Of a stretch of DNA of 64,000 nt, positions 57,677-64,000 are shown piece after piece (position 1 is the first letter of the stretch; every line of letters begins with the position of its first letter). Under the pieces are notes generated by a model, which did not search any database, was not told the DNA's origin, and was given only the letters and a program-made list of their open reading frames with translations. Where the stretch lies: assembly GCA_963082975.1 (NCBI GenBank), contig OY720346.1, positions 34,437,787 to 34,501,786 on the forward strand. The letters run 5' to 3'. The DNA comes from Labia minor (lineage: Eukaryota > Arthropoda > Insecta > Dermaptera > Spongiphoridae). Position numbers and translations under genes: made by a program.

Positions 57677-59562
57677 TCTATATATATAAAGGAGAGTGTT
57701 TGTATGTATGTATGTATATATATATGTATGTAATTTGTTTACTTTTTTGCTGTCATAGAAACAAACAAAAAAGAAATTTCCTACTTAATCGACACTTTAC
57801 CGGTAATTTAGAATTATGAACATCAAAAAATAAGAAACGATTTCTATGAAATTACATCACAATATTCTTATATATCTCTATGGTAACATAGGCTATAGAT
57901 TTTATTAATATCTAATTCTAATCAATAACCGCAGAATTTAATTTTTTAAAGTTTATATAGTTCTCCGTGTTGTTCATTCAAGAGCCAGGCGTGGCCCACT
58001 GACTGGCGGACTCATTTTACACAATGTATATAACTAGCAATCAAAGAATTATTATAATTAACTTTTTATTTTAAATTCTAATATTCAAATATCATTTCAA
58101 TTAAATAATTTATTCTAAAAGTTCTCATTTTAATTAATATAATAAAATATTTAAATCATATTTAACTTAAATTATTTTGTATTTATTCTTTCTATATTTG
58201 AATACTTCTTTTATTTTAAGGGAGGGAATTAACTATGATCTAAAAAAATTAATAAATGAACTTAATAATAAAAAATCAAATAAATCCATTAATTTAAATT
58301 AATACTATTAATGAATGTATATATTGTTAATTTATCTTTAGTTTTATCAATACTTTTATACCGTTAATTTTTATAAATTGTCTTAAGTCTCTAACTTTGC
58401 ATTTTCTAAAATTTTATTATAATTAAAAATATTCAATAAAAATCAAGCAATGAAATTAAAATATCAAAATGTAATGATCAAGAAATATTATACTCTATTA
58501 TAACATATACAATACTTATAACTATAGGCGGAGGAAATATTAGACGATATCATTGCGGGTTCATGCCAAATCTTTCAACATTAATTAAGATATTTTCATT
58601 ATGACAGAATTTCGAAAAAACCGCGAATTCAATATTTCTGTTCACTAATTATTTGTAGACTTTAGTAAAACCTACGCATGACTCAATATAGATCAGCATA
58701 AACTTTTTCAAATTTTGATCTTCAAATTTATCTTGAAGGTAGTAAAGAAAGAGTAAGATGCGGAAATCAATTGTAAAATATTAGGTTACCCAGACGACTT
58801 AAATATAATAGGAGATTCGGCAATTACAATTACAGATAGCGAGGAAAAATTAATCGAGGTAGGAAAAGAGATGAGGTTTGAAATTAATAATGATAAATAG
58901 AAATATTTAGAAACAAAGAGAAGCAGTATTAACATACAAAATGTAGAATTTGAATATGTAGAAAAATTGAATGTAATCACGAAGGATAATAATATTTGAG
59001 AAGAATTTAAATCGAGGCTACAATCGGGAAACGCCTGTTATCATGCAATAAAGAGGGTTATCTCATCAAAATTATAATAAAAGGGAATCAAAATTAAAAT
59101 ATATTAAACAATTATTTTGTCTGTTCCTGTTGTATTATATGGGTGTGAGACATGGTCTATGATCTTAGGAGATAAGAGTGGATTTAGAGTATTTGAGAAT
59201 AGGATTCTTCCCAGCATTTATGGGCCAAAGATGAGGACACCAGGGAATGACGTAAGAAAGATGGAACAGAGGCTCAGGATAAGGACACTTGGAGAAATGT
59301 GGTTGTAGCTGCCAAGAACTTTCGAGTAGATAGTTATAACATATTCAATAAAAATATATATAATTAATTTACTGATTAAATTAAAATATATTTTAAATAA
59401 TCACACAATAAGAAATGAATGTTTTATGTTATACATTGATTGAAACAAAATGGATGAAAACCTTTTACTACTTTCAACCAAATACTATGTACCACTCGGG
59501 GGTACAGGGGGCGGAGCCCCCGTCTAGATGTGAAGAGCGACGAAGGAGCTCTGAGCAGCTAG
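57677..59562 (+). mobile_element. Helitron copy H5 (1886 bp, best preserved)
   Basis: 5' TCTATATATATAAAGGAGAG after A (57676). 3' end: GGGGGC-GGA-GCCCCC hairpin at 59507-59521, hairpin GAGCgaCGAAGgaGCTC at 59535-59551, 7-nt spacer TGAGCAG, then CTAG (59559-59562) before T. This meets the Helitron end rules: no target duplication, insertion between A and T, and a sub-terminal 3' hairpin. TATG repeats near the 5' end match H3. It contains the retrotransposon fragment at 58650-59330 and no Rep/helicase, so it is non-autonomous. Confidence 0.92.
58650..59330 (+). pseudogene. RT fragment captured in H5
   Basis: Plus strand, in order: VDFSKTY (RT motif A region), a deletion removing motif B, then YPDDLNIIGDS (motif C, Tyr-Ala-Asp-Asp with Ala changed to Pro), DSEEKLIEVGKEMRFEINND, NVEFEYVEKLNVITKD, GNACYHAIKR, VVLYGCETWSMILGDKSGF, RVFENRILPSIYGPKMRTPG, and RTLGEMWL at the end. 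Frameshifts and stops separate the blocks. The closing GKRxxGRPRxRW segment is deleted, unlike the free tails at 37132 and 44245. Its minus-strand counterpart frames are shadows. Confidence 0.85.
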
Positions 59563-59750
59563 TTATATATAAAAATAATAGTACAAATTTATCATAAATT
59601 TATTTATTAGTCTATTTATTTATTGAATTTAATTTTTATTTCAAATTATCTTTGGAATTGTATTTTTATATTTATTCTCCCCCTTTAAACAAATATAGAA
59701 TAAATTAAATATAAAAATTATATTAAATTTTAGTATATTTGATATTCTTT

Positions 59751-59754
<4 letters not shown>

Positions 59755-59784
<30 letters not shown>
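59755..59784. repeat. A homopolymer (30 nt)
   Basis: Uninterrupted run of 30 A. No retrotransposon body precedes it that I can recognise. Confidence 0.95.
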
Positions 59785-59788
<4 letters not shown>

Positions 59789-59929
59789 AAATGTGGTGGT
59801 GGATGAGTGGAGTTTTTCTGGGGGTAGTAGATGATGGAAAAAAGGTTAATTCATTTTTTCTTCTCTTTCTATCAATCAATTTCTTTCTCTCTCTCTCTCT
59901 CTCTTTGGGTGATTGAAAAAGAGTGTGTG

Positions 59930-60085
59930 GGTGGATGGAGTGATGAAGGGAGGGGGCGCACGCATTGCAAGTGAGGTATTGCCGGTTTCGGGGGCTCCGC
60001 CCTTTGGCGATGGCGCGCGGGTTGCGTGGCTAATGGCCACCGTGATTTGTTTGCTAGCATTTTATCAATTTCCAAATTGAAAATA
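59930..60085. promoter_or_regulatory. CpG-rich island, candidate regulatory element
   Basis: A sharp GC-rich patch: GGGGGCGCACGCATTGCAAG, GTTTCGGGGGCTCCGCCC, GATGGCGCGCGGGTTGCGTG, then GGCTAATGGCCACCGTG and TTGTTTGC (forkhead-like). A (CT)n run lies just before it at 59885-59906. The minus-strand frame crossing it is short and domain-free. Likely a cis-regulatory or promoter element, by composition and motif content only. Confidence 0.35.
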
Positions 60086-61274
60086 CTGTTGGCCAAATAA
60101 AAAAAAGTACTAAAAATAGAGTGAAAGTGATATCAATATAATAACAAACAAAAATATTCTTATAGATATTATTATATTTTAAATTTTTATTTTAAAATAT
60201 GAGTAAAAGTGAGCCATTATATATTTTCATCATAAAAAAAAATCAATTCAATTTTTTTGAATTTGTAGAATATTATTAGATTAATTGTAAGAGTCAGAGA
60301 TATACTATATATTGATCAGTTAAACGTATCTGATAGTCTCAATCCTACAATTTTTTTAGTCTTTCTCTCTCTTTTATTATCTGATTAACAATTCAATACT
60401 AACATGGATTGATTCAACAAACAAACAATTTGAATGGATTTTTGTCTCAACAACTCTAAACTTTATTCATAAAATAATGATATATAATATAAATATATAT
60501 AATATACAGAGTAACTCTCATCTCGTCTATTCAATCATCCTACTATCATTATTCTTCTTCTTCTTATTATTATTATTTATTATTATTATTATTATTATAA
60601 CAAATAACTTAACAACAAATGCCATTATCAAAATCATTTTGTTAAAAGCTCACTGATAGCAATCAACAAACGATAGCCATTTTTTCCTTCCTTTTCTCAT
60701 TTATTTTTATTTAGTTATTTGTTTATTTTTATTTTAACATTAAAATTTATCATCTTATTTCATTATAATAAATTTTCTGTGCTATTTTCTATTTATTATT
60801 ATTAGTAGTAGTAGTAGTTTAATGGATAATGATGATTTGAATAAATTAAGGGATGATTTATTTATGTATAATACACATACATATTTATATTCAAATACAG
60901 GTATATTTTTAGTTTGATTTACTTTTACTTATTTCATCAAATAAAATAATATATTCTACTGGCTTAAATAAAATGAATTTAAATATATAAATATATATAT
61001 ATATATAATATATATAAAATTAATTTTTATGTATAGACAAATTCCTTACACTAACGTTTATTAAATCGAATATGTTCAAACAAAAATTCTTGCTTACTTT
61101 ATTAATTTAATTCATAAAAGCTTGTTTAGTAAAATTTAAACTACACCTAAAGTTAAAAAAAAATGTTTGAAAATACAATTTATTTGCAACATCTTCTTTA
61201 TAATAAATTATTTCATATGATTCCATTCTTTTCAACCGGAAATAGCATTAAACAGGTGATCTTTAGCATATAAA

Positions 61275-61314
<40 letters not shown>

Positions 61315-62104
61315 TTATAATTAGTATGTACAAAAAGAAACGGGAATTTACGTATTTTTAAAATAATTTTATTTATTGGGTGCATTAATATTATTCCCAG
61401 CTTTTCATACCATCCCTTAAGTTTATCTAGGACCTGAGTTTTATGATAGTTTTTAGCTCTTTGAGTGATAAACGTTTTATCTCATCGATTAATGGAAAAC
61501 TTTTTTTTGGAATAGAAAAATACCTCATGTATGGTCAATATGGATGTATGACCATTATTAGAGTGTTGTTCATGTGCGGCTAATGAAGTTTTATCGTAAT
61601 GCACAAGATATTTATCAATTTGTTATTTTTACTAAGTACTTGATATGTTTTTATATAACTTTAAAAATAATAATTTCAATTTATTTATTGTTTATTTCAT
61701 ATACTTATATAGGTATCAATTAATAAGACGTTAATTCGAAATAAAGTAAATTTTAAACAAATGTTCTTAAAATTTTTATTAATTAAATTAAAATTTACAA
61801 ATTATTAATAACTTTTATGAATTATTATAATAAGATAAAATAAAATTTTATATTTAATAAAATTATTTAAGAATACTTAAAAAGAAATTAAACTTTTTAT
61901 ATAATTATTTTTTAATACATCACAAAATTTTTTTTGAACTTAGTAAAGTTTGGATTCTTATCCTCATGTTCAAGTTCAGAATTTTATTAACTTAAGTATA
62001 AATTAAGTTTATATTTATGTACTTACAATTAGTTTATTTTATATATGTTTATTTAACAAAACTTTGAACTCAATTTTGTGGGGATTCCTTTCTCTCAATT
62101 ATGG
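60086..62104. other. AT-rich DNA with simple repeats
   Basis: Contains a (TTC)n/(TTA)n stretch at 60550-60598, (TAG)n at 60800-60818 and (TA)n at 61279-61312. No gene seen. Confidence 0.5.
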
Positions 62105-62147
62105 AAATAACAATCCCTCCCTTACTATCGTTGATCGGTAAAAATTT
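62105..62147 (-). mobile_element. Repeat family A fragment, reverse
   Basis: CCCTCCCTTACTATCG followed by GATCGGTAAAAAT is the reverse complement of the family A start. Only about 40 bp are recognisable. It faces the full copy at 63081. Confidence 0.6.
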
Positions 62148-62559
62148 GTCTCTGAACCCTCGAACCCTTAAACTAGTTTTTCCAATCGAATATTTCTTTG
62201 AAAGATTAAATTTATGTATATAATTCGCACCTTATTTTGAATCCTTAACTTGAGCCTTGAAATATGTAATGTAGTTTAACTCTAATAGTTATGGTGGATG
62301 GTTAATCATATTAATCAAAAAGGCGTTCATAAGTTAATATCAACTATATATTAAGAGATTAAAATCAAGTCATAGATTAGATTTGTTACAGAATGATGTT
62401 GCCTGGAAGAATTTAATTCATTAAGGGTTGTTTAGTGGTTTTTTTTTTGTGAATGAATAAACCTTTATATCCGGGAATTAATAAAAAATACCCTGAACGA
62501 ATAGAGAAGAAAAGTGAATAAAAAAGACGAAGGGACGTTCTTTTAAACTCAAACACCTT

Positions 62560-62660
62560 GTAATTACTCAATTAATGCCCGCGATGACCCCTCCGGGCTG
62601 GGATCGTGAACAGCGCCAGGCGGATTACTTCAATGATGCGCCCACACACGCTTTCTTTCT
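62560..62660. promoter_or_regulatory. GC-rich element
   Basis: ATGCCCGCGATGACCCCTCC, GGGCTGGGATCGTGAACAGC and GCCAGGCGGATTACTTCAAT form a compact block of about 85 bp with high G+C and a GGATTA (Otx/Bicoid-type) site, followed by a CT-rich tract. It is a candidate enhancer core or short exon; no frame evidence decides. Confidence 0.35.
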
Positions 62661-63080
62661 TCTTCTCTCTTTCTCTTTCCCTTTCTGTTTTTTTTACCTT
62701 CTTTTCTTTTTTCTTTAATTTATAATTAATCAAACAAAACAAGATTATTAAGTGAATGTGGGACAGTAGGTGGTTTTAAGGGGGATGAAATCACAATCTC
62801 CTTCAGAAATGTATAATAATAATATCTATAATATTTAACTATTTAATTTTATACTAGTATTAATGCTATATACTATATATATTTTAAGGACTAAGTTGTT
62901 ACAGATTTTAAAAATATTTACATTTCTTTACGTTTTATAACCAGTAAAATCTAAAGATAGATTTAGAATTTTTCTTATCAGACTGTCTGTCTGTTTTAGA
63001 CTTCCACTAGCATGGGCCTATTAGTATAAATTTTGCTTTATGATAATGATTTTATCATTACTTATTCAAATAAATTAATT
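62661..63080. other. AT-rich DNA, no gene seen
   Basis: 62984-63020 (GACTGTCTGTCTGTTTTAG) looks like another repeat remnant. Otherwise AT-rich. Confidence 0.45.
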
Positions 63081-63570
63081 TTTACCGACCGACAATAGTA
63101 AGGGAGATATTGTTTTCACCCCAAATTTAACATGTGGAGATTTTTACATAATTCCACGAATCATGCATTTTGTTAACAAAAAAAAGTATTTTTAGCATGA
63201 TGTCTGTCCGTCTGTCCGTCCGTCCTTATAGATGTGTACAGCTTGAAAAGCTCAACGGATTTTTATAAAATTTGGTATATTTACTTATTGCATCAGTATG
63301 ATGAATTGATCAACTTTTGGTACAATTCCGGAAACCAGAAGTGGTAGTATTACCGATCGAAGATAGGAAGGGAAGGGTTATTTTCACGAGGAGATTTTTT
63401 ACATATCCCCACGAATCATGCACTTTGTATTGGTTTTATCTTTGAGAAAAATTATCCTCATTAGTTTCTTAATTTAAAATTATATGACGTCACCCAGCTC
63501 TTCATGACGTTACAGCCAGCGCCACCTTATATATTATCAATAAAATAAAATTAAAAATATTTATGTTATA
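63081..63570 (+). mobile_element. Repeat family A, copy 3
   Basis: TTTACCGACCGACAATAGTA start, GTCY microsatellite at 63200-63225, CTCAACGGATTTTTATAAAA phrase, second module from about 63353 (ACCGATCGAAGATAGGAAGG), and TGACGTCA (63485) plus TGACGTTA (63505) with the same 20-bp spacing as copy 2. The tail AATAAAATTAAAAATATTTA matches copy 2 to about 63570. Confidence 0.8.
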
Positions 63571-64000
63571 TCAATATCAGTTTTTTTTTTTGATATTTTA
63601 TCTATACTATCCTGTTCAGATCAGATACCATAAAAACTATATTAACTATTATATTATAACCTTACTTTTGACCAATCGAATAAAAAAATATGCAGAACCA
63701 TATTTTTTCGATCTTTCTGCTCGTAATTTATATTTATTTATTTTTTTTTATTATACCAGGCAAATAATATATATATAACAATAATAATAATATTAAAATA
63801 TAAATGAATAATTATATTAATTTAACTTGATTTTTTTTTATTAACCGATAAATTTGCAATATTGCTTTATAAAATTTCATAGAATCCTTTTTTGCCCCTC
63901 CATCAACCCAAAATAAAAATAAAATAATAGCCTTCATTATTGATAGTTGCTTGTTTTTTCCACGCATTTAAAAAACATAGAAAACCAATTATCATTGCCT
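63571..64000. other. AT-rich DNA, no gene seen
   Basis: The 71-codon frame at 63563-63778 is AT-driven and shows no domain. Confidence 0.5.

Noticed and set aside
59755-59784. 30-nt A run as a retrotransposon poly(A) tail
   Set aside because: No retrotransposon 3' end or target duplication is visible beside it, and the retrotransposon in this window ends in GATA repeats instead.
1-64000. CRISPR arrays, rRNA, tRNA genes and prokaryotic operons
   Set aside because: No regularly spaced repeats, no rRNA core sequences and no complete tRNA cloverleaf were seen. The sequence has eukaryotic transposon content throughout.

Overview
This 64 kb window is extremely AT-rich eukaryotic DNA, by eye roughly three quarters or more A+T, full of (TA)n and other microsatellites. 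I found no intact host protein-coding gene, rRNA, tRNA or CRISPR array. The transposon mix points to an arthropod nuclear genome, either a gene desert or very long introns: several decayed mariner subfamilies, hAT and pogo-like MITEs, Helitrons, and tails of a non-LTR retrotransposon with a (GATA)n end. I cannot name the species.

Layout. 1-4.1 kb is AT-rich with one truncated repeat of family A. 4.8-7.0 kb holds three decayed mariner-superfamily transposases in a row, all on the minus strand. 8-19 kb has a retrotransposon tail, deleted mariners, one copy of repeat family B, a candidate small exon (15138-15198) and a dead mauritiana-type mariner (18.2-19.0 kb). 22.3-23.6 kb is a Helitron interrupted by a MITE. 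24.8-36.5 kb carries a MITE with 6-bp target duplications, family A and B copies, deleted mariners, a palindromic mariner derivative and a hAT MITE. 37.6-41.5 kb is a head-to-tail pair of Helitrons, followed by a candidate 36-nt microexon (41718-41753). 42-48.8 kb has hAT and pogo-like MITEs and a mariner-type element with an internally inverted segment. 50.7-51.2 kb is family B. 52.7-54.1 kb is one Helitron nested in another. 55.9-56.2 kb is a foldback palindrome. 57.7-59.6 kb is the best-preserved Helitron. The last family A copy lies at 63.1-63.6 kb.

The most coherent system is the Helitron family. It has canonical ends: 5' TC, a 3' hairpin 7 nt before CTAG, and A/T flanks. It carries a 5'-truncated, internally deleted reverse-transcriptase tail, and one copy still shows that retrotransposon's own GATA tail. 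This suggests a retrotransposon landed in a Helitron and was then multiplied as a passenger.

Between the transposons sit GC-richer single-copy-looking islands (near 4.2, 9.1, 10.7, 17.3, 21.5, 32.4, 35.6, 45.6, 57.3, 60.0 and 62.6 kb). They could be cis-regulatory elements or exons of a host gene. With no cross-species comparison this remains inference.
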